NCBI RefSeq assembly: GCF_000204055.1
Contig: NW_006768767.1
Coordinates: forward strand, 696,053 to 760,052
Direction: 5' to 3'
Length of the DNA: 64,000 nucleotides
From: Melampsora larici-populina 98AG31
Taxonomy: Eukaryota; Basidiomycota; Pucciniomycetes; Pucciniales; Melampsoraceae
Shown here: piece after piece, positions 1-12,517 of the stretch
Layout: every line of letters starts with the position of its first letter
How positions within the stretch are numbered: position 1 is the first letter of the stretch
The notes under the pieces: model-generated
The model's database searches: none
Told to the model about the DNA's origin: nothing
What the model saw: only the letters and a program-made list of their open reading frames with translations
Made by a program: the position numbers and the translations under genes

Positions 1-1007
1 GTGTGCGACCGACTGCGCACCACCAAAAAGTCGCACTGATTTTCGGTCGCATATGTGACCGAAAAAACCAATTCGGTAAACCAAAATGCGACGGAAGACG
101 CACACGCATCTTTGCACATATGTGCAAAAATCGTGCGCATTCTTGAAAACGACTCAAAGCCGTATATTTTCAAATTAATGCAACTGCAACTTTCCATCGC
201 TCTCTCTTTCAACCCATCACTCTCCCTCTTTTTCTTACTTCACCAAATTTCATCCTTCATTACCACCAAAAAAATCAACTTCTTAATCCCTGAACTCCAT
301 TCACTTCAAATAATGGATCCTCTAAACAACCTCGATCTTGACATCACCTTTTCAATCTTGATATGGCCATTATTTTGTCTATCGGAACAATCAATATTCT
401 CATTCAAACTTACCATCAACCTTCTTTTATTGATCCCAAGTTCCTTGTTTTCCTTCAAATCACAAATCATTTCTTTTATCTCAACTCCTCGAGTGGTATC
501 CAATCATTTGAGTGTTGGATTGTATTTGTCTCTGGCTTATTACATATTATCAATCTGATTTGAAATGGTCACTTTTAAAGATGTTTTGTTTCTGATGCAA
601 TAGATGATAAATGATACAAAAAAGCTTTAAATCTCCTGGAAAATGAATTAAATTGAAAAATTGCATGAGTCTCTTGGGTTTGAATGATTCAAGTCAAAAA
701 GCAATGATGTTGTGGCGTTGAAGGGCGAGAAATAGGGTGATGTCAAGACCATTCGACTGCTTTGGCCATCATCAAAGTCGATGACCTCGTTTACCAGTCA
801 GTGAAAGGCGTTATCGATCTCAATAATGCTGAATTCTGATCACATATCACGTTGTATCTGTTTACCGAACGTTTCCGAAAAGTGGAGTGTTGTGTGTTTT
901 TATACATACACACACGATGAGAAAATTTCTCACCGTGATGCAAAAGTCGCATTAAATTATTAATGCGACTTTTTTTGCCGAAGTGGGTGGTATGTAATCA
1001 ATTCTTG
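1..1007. other. Gene-free left edge with a perfect hairpin
   Basis: No convincing gene. The longest reading frame (55-558) is phenylalanine/leucine/serine-rich and low in complexity, and both strands are open over part of it, as expected from AT-rich DNA. A perfect 10-bp inverted repeat with a 4-base loop lies at 946-969 (arms GTCGCATTAA / TTAATGCGAC) and is followed at once by a run of T. Short gtcgca/tgcgac words recur near 29-95, so the segment may be the eroded end of a repeat. Confidence 0.5.
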
Positions 1008-1473
1008 GAATGCTTTTGTCAAGCTGAAATAAGTTACACTATGTATTACAGCCGTTTCAAGAAAGGTTGACAACTTTTTTTGGAGAAAGTTGTCTCCGCG
1101 GCGGGTAAAACTAGAGACAAAACTTGATTTACAGGTTTATTCTTTTCTGTATTCTTCCAATTAGCAGAGAGAAAAAATCGGGTGAGGGACATAACAGGAC
1201 AAAACCCGGGTTTTGCACATTGGCGAGATTTTTAGAAAAAAACAATCTTTGTTGAAACAGCTGTACATATAATTCAATGATCCAGATGAGCAGATAAATT
1301 AGTGAATCTGTATGTAAACGATAGCCCCTCATTCACTCATTCTGATAAACATATGTAGTGTGTGCTTTATGGCTTGGGTGTGCAGTGATAGATCCTTTTA
1401 TGAACCACTGAAACACTATACTCTTAATCATTTTCCCATTCCCACTTGGGGAAAATGTATGATGTTTACAGTT
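1008..1473. mobile_element. CACTA-like foldback element, one arm only
   Basis: This stretch matches the right arm of the complete foldback element at 10975-11597: shared blocks include 'gaatgcttttgtcaa' at the inner end, 'acatatgtagtgtg' near 1350 and 'cccacttgggga' followed by 'gatgtttacag' at the outer end. The left arm is absent. The match is interrupted by an unrelated 215-bp insertion (1049-1263) flanked by TA. Removing the insertion restores the arm sequence seen in the other copies. Confidence 0.7.
1049..1263. mobile_element. 215-bp TA-flanked MITE (Tc1/mariner-like)
   Basis: The ends are imperfect inverted repeats of about 20 bp: CAGCCGTTTCAAGAAAGGTT on the left and, read from the right, CAGCTGTTTCAACAAAGATT. 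Both sides carry the dinucleotide TA (1047-1048 and 1264-1265). With the insert and one TA removed, the flanks join as gtat-TA-catat, matching the uninterrupted foldback arm near 11393-11402. TA duplication and CAG ends are known for the Tc1/mariner/pogo superfamily. No coding capacity, so non-autonomous. Confidence 0.75.
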
Positions 1474-4268
1474 AAGTCTATTTAACCAAAGATCAGAAGA
1501 GCGATAAAAAGGGATCAGTAAGGTGATCAGCAAGGTGATAAGGAACTCAAGTTGTTTTCAAGGCTCCCCTCTGAAAAGGTTTGAAGAGTATTTCAAAACC
1601 CTGACCAAAGAACCCAAGACTGGAGTTGTTAAAGCATTGAACTATACTTTGTGATCATCATATTATGTTTTACATAGGCATCTGCTAACTGTTGGTGCTG
1701 AATATCATCATAGAACCACTCCAGCAGTTCTCCATACCACAATTACAAGATCACAAGGAGCTTTTTCATCAAACTGCAAACCCTGCTTCTCCTCTCCTTA
1801 TCAAGAGGCAAGGTAGATTGATTGTGACATCTTAGGCTGACATGCTGACACACATTGTGAATTACTCATAGAATCACAGTATATGTTCAATGTTTCAATG
1901 AACTTGCTCTACTTTGAATGCAACACATGATGATATGCTACTTGTTGATAAGATGATTTGCTAGTCTGTTGGGATGCTGGTGTTGGTTATGTTACAAGAG
2001 ACCCTTAGGGTTAGGGGCCAGAGATGAATGATACCCAAAGGGAGCAAAAGCAGGGAGAGTAAAAAGGATAAACTATCCTTTGCTGGTATGAAAATACAAT
2101 TGAGAAACATATGAGTGAACATAACATAGCCAGGGTATCTTGGCATCTTTATGAAAATGCTGAGTTGTCTGGGTGGAATTCTCCAGGCACCTGGCTCTCA
2201 AAAGATTAAGTATGTCCTTGTTTCACCGTGTCTTGGATCAGGCAATTACATAAATCTCAAAGGTTTATCCTCACACCAGAAGAATATTGGGAGCCCTTGA
2301 CATATCCCAGATGTGGTTTTACATGGGTCCCCAACTAGGACACCACCACATCCACCAAAGGATACAGTCAAGATATTCAACCCTTTGGCCATCCAGCTGG
2401 CACCATGAGCTAGGATACATCCTAGCCAAATGTCCCAATGTGGTATAGCCCTGATATTCTTATGTTCAAAGATTACTGAGTTGAAGAATAAGACACTAAA
2501 TCATTTAACACAGGCTGCTACATACCTGCCACTGGTCTGATCATACACATTGACTTTTCAAGACAAGATGATGAAGAGTGGTTGAGAGGAGTTTGGGTCA
2601 TATTAAGCTACTCATTCTCATTCTGTCCATCCAGTTCTCTCTTTGAGATTGGAGATGAGACACCTCATATTGAGCTCGGAAAGAAAGTTTTCCTCACTAA
2701 GGGGAAAGGTTGTATAAAGCAGCCTTCACATCTGAGAGGTAAATGTTGAGAAATTGTCCAAAGACAACAACCCCCGGGCCCTACAATTAGCATTACATAA
2801 TGTAGGGTATGTGGATATATGAACAGGCTTTTCTTTTTGCCAAGAATTCATTTTCAAAATTCAAAGCAAAGATATCGATGTATATCCATGGGCTTGGTGA
2901 ATGAAATCGGTAGCAGGTTCTTTTTCCATCAGATTGCATAATTATTTGGCTCATCATGAGATGATCTTGAAGGCAAAAGCAAGGAAAGATTGTACGGAAT
3001 CTAAAGATTTGATTGCAAACTTGAGTAAGATGATGATTGAGGATTGAGACAGAAACATTCTTTCACGCCGAGTCATCATCCTTTGCCCGATTCCTACGAG
3101 GATGAGGAATGATAGATGAATTGAGTTATATTTTGAGATAAGGTGATTCTCGATTTGTAAGCAAGCACACCTTGATTTTTTTTACATGGTCATTCACAAT
3201 CCTTGTGTGGTGGTGATTTAATTTGGTACGTAAATGGTGATAGGACGTGAGAAGAATGAATAGAAAAGTTGAGATTCACTTGAAGAGTACATAGTGGTAA
3301 AACGCCATCCGAAAGATGTAGTTCAAGTTGAAATTCAAGTGAAAATTCAGCCCGATAAGCCATCCTCCAACAAGTTGAACGTTTTAAATAAGTAAACCAA
3401 CTTCAGGGTTTTTGGTAAAAGACTCAAGAACAAATTAAAAAACACCAAAATAGTACAACATAATTAAAATTTTAATCTTGAGTTGAGTTGAAGTTGAGTT
3501 GAGTTAAGTTGAGTTGAGCGATAGAAAATTAATTCAAAAATAAAATCAAATCAAATCAAATCAAATTGAAATCGAATCAAAACCAACCATCCACTCTTTG
3601 TTGTAAAACTTGATTTTGAATTTCCATCGATCTAAAACTTGAAATTGTTGGTGTTGGTTTTGTTCTTAGCTGAAGAAGATCTCCAATCTGACTCACTCAA
3701 CTTTCTGTCTTTGGTTCTTTGGTTCTTTCTTTCTTTCCTTTCTTTCTATATACGACTTTCAATCTTACAGCATCGAAATTGGACTCAAAAGTGATATTAA
3801 AGACCAATCGGACATCAAACTTAAATTTGAACTTAAATTTAATCCAAGTTGGAAGAAAAAAAAAAAGTCAGCCATCAATCCGATCAAAACAGACCAAAAG
3901 ACTCAGTCTAAATTACTAAATTATCATTTCTCTCCATCCATCTACTCCAACTTCTTCTTCTTCTTTTATCACTTTGACTTTTAATCCAACTGATGAATCC
4001 ATCACTTCCTTAAACATCACACCTTAAACTTAATCAACCAGTTTCTTTTTCTTTCATATTGATTTCAAAGAAACTTTCAATCAAATCACTTCAAGAAATC
4101 AAATTCAATCAATTCAAGACTTTAGCGAGTTTTAATCGATTGACTCTAACCAAACCCAATCCATCAATCAATCCATCAATCAAACAGTCAGTCAATCAAA
4201 TCACCCACACACAAACACAGAATCAAGACAGACTAAGTCTTATTTACTTTTAAGATTAACACTCAAAG
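1474..4268. other. Intergenic region and RAC1 upstream leader
   Basis: I see no gene in the first 2 kb. Closer to RAC1 the DNA becomes simple-sequence rich: repeated gagttga/agttgag words around 3480-3522, repeated aaatc words around 3541-3580, then a C/T-rich tract (about 3900-4250) of the kind that often precedes fungal start codons. These are probably promoter and 5' UTR of RAC1, but no transcript boundary can be read from sequence alone. Confidence 0.4.
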
Positions 4269-5350
<1,082 letters not shown>

Positions 5351-7437
5351 AAGAGATTGATAATCACGAATTCACGACTTAAGACCATCACTTTGTTTCT
5401 TTCTTTTTTTTCACTCATCAAAGAATTAAAAACTGTTGTGGTTTTCCTCTTCACCATTTTTTTTTATTTCATCTTTTTTTTTTGCTTGATCTCTCATCTA
5501 TCTTCAACATCAACTCATGTTCTTTTCCCATTTTTTTTTGACGATAGCTCTGTCTCTTTTTTTCCAATCTATCTCGCTCTTACTACATCATCTCTAACGA
5601 CTTTATTTTTTTTATGATGACTTTTTTGAAATTCTATTTTTTCTCCCATTTTCTAACATGTGTTTTTTTGTGCGTGTCTGTGTTTTTTTTGTCCTTACGC
5701 TTGTGTGTGTATGTGATGAGAGAGTGTGCAAACCTTTTTTTTTTGGCTTTTAAAAAAAATCATAATACAATAAAAAAAATCAATCACATTTTCTACATTC
5801 ACCTGTTCTTCTTTTTTTTACTGTTTCTTCTTCTTTCTCCTCAATAAATAATAATAATTGATGCAAAAAAATATAAACCTTTACAGAAAAAAAAATCATC
5901 TACTTTTTTTTTCAACATTTTTTTCCCTTTATCAGTTTTTTTTGGGTATTTTTCTTCTGTGATTAAAAGTTCTTTGATGAAATTACCACAAGGAAAGAGA
6001 AATGGGGAATGAGAAGGTTTGGAAGAGACAATTGGTATTTTGTTTCTTGACAAGGTCTTCATGGGTTTTCTTTCATGAATCATTACTCACTTGAAAGAAA
6101 ACAAATTGGATTCAAATCTGTGTTGATCAAATGATTAGTGGTTTTGAAACCTTATTGTATTGAAGAATGATTTACTTGATTGAGATGGTTGTATTTATTT
6201 GTAATGATATGTAGTAATTACCATTGAATGATTTTAAACCAAGAAAAGTTGTGTTTGAATTAGGGTGTTCAAACCTGTGCAAGATCAATGAGCAAGATCT
6301 GTGCAAGTTTTTTTTTGCACTAATTTTGCACATTAATTTCTTTGACAACCCAAGTTATTGTGTTCCAAACCGTGTAAAAACCGTGTGAGACCAACTTGCA
6401 AGTTTTGAGGTTTGGTTTGAACACCATAAATAGATGAAAATTACTTGAGATAAAGGAAAGATTGATTTGAATGTACAGTCCCCTCCAAGTGATTTACGTA
6501 ATCATTGGACATCATAATCAGGTTCTAATCAGTTATTGATCACAATAGCTCCAGTTGAGTTTCTTCCTAAAACTTTCTCTGACTCTTGTTCTCCACCAAT
6601 CTCTCTCAAAGCCAATTTGACCCCCACTGCCAGTCAGCAGTTGGTGCTCCAGCCAGCATTCACACAAAACCAGTACCTTGTAAGTTGTAACAATACCAGT
6701 CTCAATGTCAGAATGTTTTGTTGACTTCTTCAATTGACTACCAATCAAAATTGATTGGCTTGTTTCTTATTCTTCTCCTACCACACAAGGTTTTCATACA
6801 ATGAGAAATGAATCAGAAAAAATTGACCTCATAACAGTTCATCATCATCACCATCATCACAAATTGAACTGGAAGTCCAGCTAACAGATCTCAATCTCAG
6901 TTGATTTAATCATTTCTTGAACCTGATTTCTTTCAACTTCTTTTGACCTTTGAATGAGTATCAAGATCCTTTTAGGGTTGCATGATCTTGAAACCATTGA
7001 TTCCATCCAACCAAATCCACTCATCTCACACTCCAGACTGTCACAATGTCAAAATCAAAGATTTCTCTTGGCTTTTTCCAAATCAAAATCGATTCATCAA
7101 GTTTGCTTGCTAACCAGGAATATCATTGCATTACAAGATAACTGCTATCACCTCAGAAACAAATTCACAATTCAACCATCAATTCTTTCAAGCCTGTATT
7201 GTGATGGCTAGACCAGTTGTTAAAGCTAAGTCAGCCTTTTGTCTCAGTTTCCGGTTCAACACTTGTCAATCACAGATATACATTGCTTCCAAATTCTTGA
7301 CTCCTCACAAAACCCTTACTTACTAGTCTAGTCAGTTTATTTCAGTTTCTCCCCTTTCTACCAATCTAAGTCCAAGTCTCACAGCTGATTTCTCCTAATA
7401 TTTTTTTTGCTTGTATGATTCTAAAACATGATTCTAG
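5351..7437. other. RAC1 3' flank and gene-free DNA
   Basis: 5400-5960 carries many poly-T runs on the + strand, consistent with the RAC1 3' UTR and terminator region. From about 6100 onward there are only short, unconvincing reading frames. Around 6250-6420 a small repeated theme (gtgcaag / cttgcaag / gtgtaaaaaccgtgt) is present. I see no gene. Confidence 0.4.
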
Positions 7438-7770
7438 GATGGCACTGGACCAGAAAAACCAGGTAACTCTTGTGGTGGTGTTCAAACTTCATGCTGACAA
7501 TGCAATGGTATTTGTGGACACAATTCCACCCAAGGCTTAGGTGCCTCTTGTTGACTCCAAGACCTTCAACAATGATGAAGCAATTGATTTCAGGACTTTC
7601 CCTTTTGGTAAGTCTTTGTACAACTTGAAGATGCTCTGTGCCAAGCTGTGTGATGTGCATGCCCCCCTCATGGAGCAGCAGCTCTTAACTAGTGAGCTTT
7701 CTCTATCTTTCATTTGGAAAGGTGTAGTTGGTTGCACCAAGGTGGTTTTTGATGGCCACAGAAACTAGTA
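7438..7770 (+). pseudogene. Degenerate coding-like stretch, unrecognised
   Basis: Starting at an ATG at 7438, a 33-codon frame (beginning MALDQKNQVTL) runs to a TAG near 7540 and continues in the same frame to about 7768, through LVDSKTFNNDEAIDFRTFPF and KLCDVHAP. The residue mix is more protein-like than the surrounding DNA and the only interruption is the single stop. I do not recognise the family. Similar isolated coding-like scraps lie at about 8285-8560 and 11805-12038. They could be remnants of transposon or host genes in the repeat island, or chance. Confidence 0.2.
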
Positions 7771-8529
7771 TGATTTTGTTGACTTCCTTTGAAAGTCCAA
7801 AAAAGGAGGATCAACCTTCACAAGTACAAGACTTTGAAGACTCAAAAGGCAGCTCAAGCAAGTCTTTTTTTCATCTTCATACAATTTCAATCTTTATTCC
7901 AATCTGTATTTCCATCTTATTGACTGATTGATATCTATTTAGATGTCTAACAGGTGATTGCAGCCAAGAATATGATTGCTACAGCTTCTGGTTCTGCACC
8001 TGAAAGTTAAGATGTCCAGATTGGAACTGGCCAATTAGAAGTGAGTTTATATTGTATCTGATTATTTCTCATGGGAGCCAGGCCTCCAAAATCTTGGTCA
8101 AATTGCACAAATCCACTGCTGCACTTCACCATCAGCACACTGAGAAGCTCAACAGAGGCAATGGGGTATTCCTTCTAGCACCCTGAGACCTCAATTTTCA
8201 ATACTGTTTCACAATCTGATGTGCCTTTGATTGGGACAAAGACATCATAAGTATACTAACACTCTCTTTCTCATTTCAACTTTCACAATGACCAATACTG
8301 ATACTGAGAATGTTTATGGCATGTGGTACTTTTTAGGAGGCAAAAATGGCCACAACACATGTGGCGCCAGACACCCAGAGAATTATTGTGCTGAGATGAC
8401 AAAATCTTGTGTTTTTCATTGGTTGATGTGTGTTCAAGATGGCATGCAACAGTGTCTAGCTGCTTGTAGGGTTGCCAGATTGAGTTGTTCTTTATTTAGA
8501 AAGGATCACAAGGCTCCAGCCAACATTAT

Positions 8530-8850
8530 TCAACTTCCCCAAGAGTATAATTTATCATAAAGAGAGCTATTACTCCACACTTGAGCCATAACACCCACAC
8601 TACATATGTGCAGAAGGCTAATTAAAAAGGTGGCTATCATGTACATACAGGTCTGCTCAGTTATCTGCTCATCTGGATAAATGAATGATATGTAATACAT
8701 GATGTAACTTTTTTTAGCTTGACAAATGTATTCCAGATATAGACTACATACATCAACTCAAACTTTGGGTGTAATCTCATCAACTCAGCTCAATGTAACA
8801 CCCTTTATGTTACTGAAAAATGGTTTCATGAACATTTCCTGAGCAGCTAC
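8530..8850. mobile_element. CACTA-like foldback element, truncated copy
   Basis: This is about half of the foldback repeat: 'attcaacttcccc' at the outer end, 'ctacatatgtgcag', 'tcatgtacatacaggtctgc', 'tgctcatctggataaatg' and 'gactacatacatcaactc' in the same order as the arm of the 10975-11597 element. It stops at 'gagcagctac', close to the centre of symmetry of the complete copy, and is directly abutted by the next copy beginning CACTGTAAAC at 8851. Confidence 0.65.
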
Positions 8851-9552
8851 CACTGTAAACATTGAACAACTTCCCTTCAATTGAGCGGGGGAAATTTTAT
8901 CAGAGGTATAATTGGTCATGATGTATTGATCACTGCACACCTGAGCCATAAAACCCACATTACATATGAGCAACAAGCTGAGTAAGTTGTTACCTATCAT
9001 GTACATATAGGTCTGCTCAGTTCCCTGCTCATCTGAATAAATAAATCACATGTAAGACATCATGTAACTTTTTTCCAGTGTGACAAAATCCTTGCAAAAA
9101 TTGACTACATATACCTCCATAGCTACTCAGGCAATACTCTGGACACCATTCAATAGTAACAGAAAGGGTGTTACATGTGGTTTACTTGATGAAATCACAC
9201 AAAAGCTATGAGTCAGTGTATGTAGTCAATTATTGAAATGCTTTTGTCAAACTGAAAAAAATTACAGAAAGTATTACATATGATTTACTCATTCAGACAA
9301 GCCAATAGCGGAGCAGCTCTGTATGTACATGCTAGCTCCCAATTTACCCATCCTGCTGCACATATGTAGTGTGGGTACAGTAGATTTCATAAAGGTTGAA
9401 ATCGACTGATTTTCAAAATCAATAGATGGTCCGTGCGCCCCGCAGCTAAGTTCTGACAGATGTCAAACTTACCTGCCTAAATCGAACAAAATACACATGA
9501 TAAGATTAAAAACTTGCAATCATATACTTCAAACTCCTTTACTTTCTCATTC

Positions 9553-9640
9553 ATCGGTGGCCTAGCGGTAGCAGGTGCGGTCCTGCTGAACAGCTGAGCT
9601 CTGCGGCTGAGCTGCGTGTTCGACTTGCTGTGTTACCTTT
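9553..9640 (+). pseudogene. tRNA-like module (pol III box A/B-like), left
   Basis: The stretch resembles a tRNA gene: an A-box-like TGGCCTAGCGGTAGCAGG near 9556 and a B-box-like GTGTTCGACTTGC near 9617, spaced as in a tRNA with a long variable arm. I cannot fold a clean acceptor stem, so it is probably a tRNA-derived relic rather than a working tRNA. It lies inside the 669-bp TIR element. Confidence 0.35.
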
Positions 9641-9784
9641 TGATGAATCTTTTTTGTCATGATGACTAACAACTTAATGGAAACAAAAAAAAGATGCATC
9701 AGCGAGAGTTCTATTTTCATTGTTTTGTTTCATCATGACAACAGGCAAGGAAAAACAACAAACAATTGCAAAAATGATTTCTGG

Positions 9785-9885
9785 CAATAGCAAAAGGGGG
9801 AGTTGAACTACGCACAGCCACGTTTTGAAACACAAGCACCAGAGCATAGTAATCACTCGCCTAACCCACCCAGCCAGATCAGCTT
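9785..9885 (-). pseudogene. tRNA-like module (pol III box A/B-like), right
   Basis: Read on the minus strand there is an A-box-like TGGGTTAGGCGAGTG followed, at tRNA-like spacing, by a B-box-like GTAGTTCAACTCCCCC. It faces the left tRNA-like block, so the two would be transcribed towards each other. No perfect acceptor stem was found; a tRNA-derived (SINE-like) relic is the best guess. Confidence 0.35.
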
Positions 9886-10110
9886 TCGACTTGGTACCCT
9901 TTTTGCTTAAAGGAGGGCATTTTTTTGTACGCATTTGTTGCGATCAGGCAGGTAAGTTTGACATCTGTCAGAACTCGACTGCGGGGCGCACGGACCATCT
10001 ATCGATTTTGAAAATCAGTCGATTTCAACCTTTATGAAATCTACTGTACTATGACTTGAGAAATGAGTCATATGAAAAATGTGCCTGAATTTCATGTATT
10101 TCTCCATAGT

Positions 10111-10974
10111 GAAAAATGATTGAAACAAGGAAACAAAATGAGATGCTTGACATTGGTCCAAAAAATCTGACAAAATCAAGCTAGTCAAAGTGTGCTACTT
10201 TCTTCCTGTTGGAAGATTTTGACAGATGTCAAAAAATCCAAGCACTCAACTTCTTAAGTTACATTTTTTCCCAGAATGTTTGCATACAAATGTAGGACTT
10301 GTTAATTGCTCAATCTAGCCCTTCAAAATTGACAAGAAAAACCTGGAAAACAAAAGTAACAAGTCAAGGACATTTTCCCATTGAACATTTATTTTTGAGG
10401 GATTTTTGACTGGCCTGGCTCAGTGTTTCATTGTCTTTAAGTGCTGTATGTAAGTCATCACATGTGAGTTTTTACAACCATACACAAGCTTCTGACATAT
10501 GTACAAAGCTCCAATACCACCCAAAAAACATTTTGCAGCACAACAAAGGATGTAAGATTATCTTGACATGTTTTAAAGAATGAAAATTTGATAAATTTTG
10601 CAATTGATGGAACTAATAGGGAACAACTTTTGATGTTATACTTTGCATCTATCAAACACAAAGGCACCAGAAAAATGAAAAAATCACCACATATCACCAA
10701 AGGGTATTCCTGATCTGTCATCTTGTGGATCTTCCTATGAGCTTTCCAAAACCAGAAAAAGCATTCAGAAATTACTTGTTGAGTTGATACTGACTAAAAC
10801 ACTTCAAGTAAATCCCAAAAATCATTCCATCACAAAAAGTATTATATTTCTCCCCAGATTTTTTTTTCAAGAATTTTAGGGCCAAAACTGAGCCCCTCAA
10901 TTTCAGAAGGAATTTTTTGTTGATCATTTTTCACACGTGGAGGGATACATCATCCTGGCAGTTTTAGCACATAC
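10111..10974. other. Gene-free spacer between foldback copies
   Basis: AT-rich sequence with no reading frame I can support. The longest frame (minus strand, 10458-10721, 87 codons) has no recognisable motif. Confidence 0.4.
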
Positions 10975-11597
10975 CACTATGAACATCATTCAACTTCCCC
11001 ACATTGGAAGAGGAAAATGATTAATAGTACAGTTTGTCATAAAAAGATTCAATACCGCTCACCTGAGCCTCAACACCCACACTACATATGTGCAGTACAC
11101 TAAGTAAATAGTTTTCTATCATGTACATACAGGTCTGCTCAGTTTTTTGCCCATCAGAATATATAAATCACATGTTATACCACATGTAAATTTTTTGACT
11201 TGGAAAAAATTGTCCCAAGAATTCACTACATATAATTCTGTAGCTGCTCAGGCAATAATTTTGAAGCTATTTCTTAGTAACAGAAAGGGTATCACATGCA
11301 GTTGAGTTGATGAGATTACACCAAAATGTTGAGTAAGTGTATGTAGTCTATCTTTTGAATGCTTTTGTCAATCTGAAAAAAGTTACAGCATGTATTACAT
11401 ATGAATAACTCATCCTGCTGAGCAGATAACTGAGCAGAACTGTATGTACATGATAACCACCAATTCACTGAGCCTGCTACACATATGTAGTGTGGGTGAT
11501 ATGGATCAGGTGTGGAGTGATAGATCATTTCGTGACAAATGATACTCCCAATCATTTCTTCCTGCCCACTTGGGGAAGTTGATTAATGTTTGCAGTG
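10975..11597. mobile_element. Complete CACTA-like foldback element, 623 bp
   Basis: The most complete family member. Left half and right half are imperfect inverted copies of about 310 bp each: the left arm has 'cactacatatgtgcag' and 'catgtacatacaggtctgc', the right arm the reverse complements around 11441-11500. Termini read CACTATGAACAT on the left and, from the right, CACTGCAAACAT. The trinucleotide TAC flanks both ends (10972-10974, 11598-11600). CACTR termini and 3-bp duplications are hallmarks of CACTA/EnSpm elements, so this looks like a non-autonomous foldback derivative. There is no transposase frame. Confidence 0.7.
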
Positions 11598-12125
11598 TAC
11601 CTGTTCCTGTGGTTATTTATGTAGATCAGGAGAACAATGAAGCTTAACCAAAGACTTCAACTCAATTGAAGGGAGTACACCCCAAATATCAGGAGGACAC
11701 TGACAGTGTTGCCAAGTACTTGATCAAGGAACCAGAGTTCACCAGAGGCAAGGCAAGTAAACTCCCAACCTTACAAACCCTTTTCTTGATTTGAATTAAT
11801 AATTATGCATTTACTCTCTGTCTCACCAAGAAATGATGGGGATCAAGAGGAGTTGGTTATCCATATGGTGTCCTGGAGTCTGCACAAAGGACCTGCTGGA
11901 TGGTCTAATCTCAAAGGTCATAGGGACAAGACCAAATCAAGTCCAGTTGGTCCGGGTCATCAACTAGCTTCAATGACCATACTTGATCTACCACAGAAGT
12001 TGAACACATGGCTGCTGCTGCTGCTGCTAAAGGTGTAAAGCAGAATGCAATACTTGACACCTTTGTTTTGAAAAAGAAATTACAACTTTAATTTTTTTGG
12101 GGGTGCTCATAATTTTTTTTTGGTC
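11598..12125. other. Unrecognised DNA with a coding-like scrap
   Basis: A + strand frame at 11805-12038 (77 codons) has a protein-like composition but no motif I recognise; a CTG run near 12011-12028 gives its Leu-rich end. No gene is called. Confidence 0.3.
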
Positions 12126-12128
12126 TTA

Positions 12129-12517
12129 GAGCATCCACAACGGTCCACCTACTTTGCGAGCCCTGGAACAGACCCCCGATCCTGATTTTGTGGATGTAGG
12201 GGGTCAAAAAAACAGGTGTCCACAGCGGTGCACTTGAAGTCAGGGGCCAGAACTCGATTGAGTGATATGGTATGCTTGTACCATATCATCTTGTTTCGAG
12301 TGCGGTTTGAGACGTGACTATATCGGTCACGTGGAAGCAGTGGCACGTGATATTGGGAGCCCCTATAGACCTCGCAGATGTGGGGGGTCCGGATGGAAAT
12401 CTGGAGGCCCCCGACGTCTCACCTCCGATTGTGCGAGCTCCGTTGGAGCGTTTTTTTGCGTTTTGACCCCCTACATCGCTGGGGGCCCGCAAAGTAGGTG
12501 GACCGTTGTGGATGCTC
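12129..12517. mobile_element. 389-bp Harbinger-like MITE with TTA duplication
   Basis: Near-perfect terminal inverted repeats of about 37 bp start GAGCATCCACAACGGTCCAC at each end and run to the GC-rich block GCGGGCCC / GCGAGCCC. The trinucleotide TTA flanks both ends (12126-12128 and 12518-12520). TTA/TWA duplications and GAGCATC-type termini are known for PIF/Harbinger (Tourist-like) MITEs. The interior is much more GC-rich than its surroundings and has no transposase frame. It lies about 460 bp beyond the stop codon of TVP23. Confidence 0.85.

Larger units (their letters stand above)
9378..10046. mobile_element. 669-bp TA-flanked element with 101-bp TIRs
   Basis: The terminal inverted repeats are about 101 bp (9378-9478 and 9946-10046) and differ at only a few positions; both begin CAGTAGATTTCATAAAGG. 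TA lies on each side (9376-9377, 10047-10048), the duplication typical of Tc1/mariner-type elements. It carries no transposase frame. Its interior has two tRNA-like blocks facing each other (see separate entries). It sits inside the right arm of an older foldback element, so it inserted later. Confidence 0.8.
8851..10110. mobile_element. CACTA-like foldback element with nested insertion
   Basis: Left arm 8851-9110 and right arm from about 9215 are inverted copies of each other, meeting near 9150 ('aacagaaagggtgttac'). The arm is broken at 9376 by the 669-bp TA-flanked element 9378-10046; beyond it the sequence resumes at 10049 and diverges from the family within tens of bases, so the right boundary is approximate. 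The left terminus CACTGTAAACATT fits the termini of the other copies. Confidence 0.6.

Noticed and set aside
55..558. 167-codon open frame at the left edge
   Set aside because: Low-complexity Phe/Leu/Ser composition, overlapping open frames on both strands, no motif; fits chance in AT-rich DNA.
9553..9885. Functional tRNA genes
   Set aside because: Box A/B-like words are present, but I could not pair a 7-bp acceptor stem or a standard anticodon arm; kept only as tRNA-like relics.
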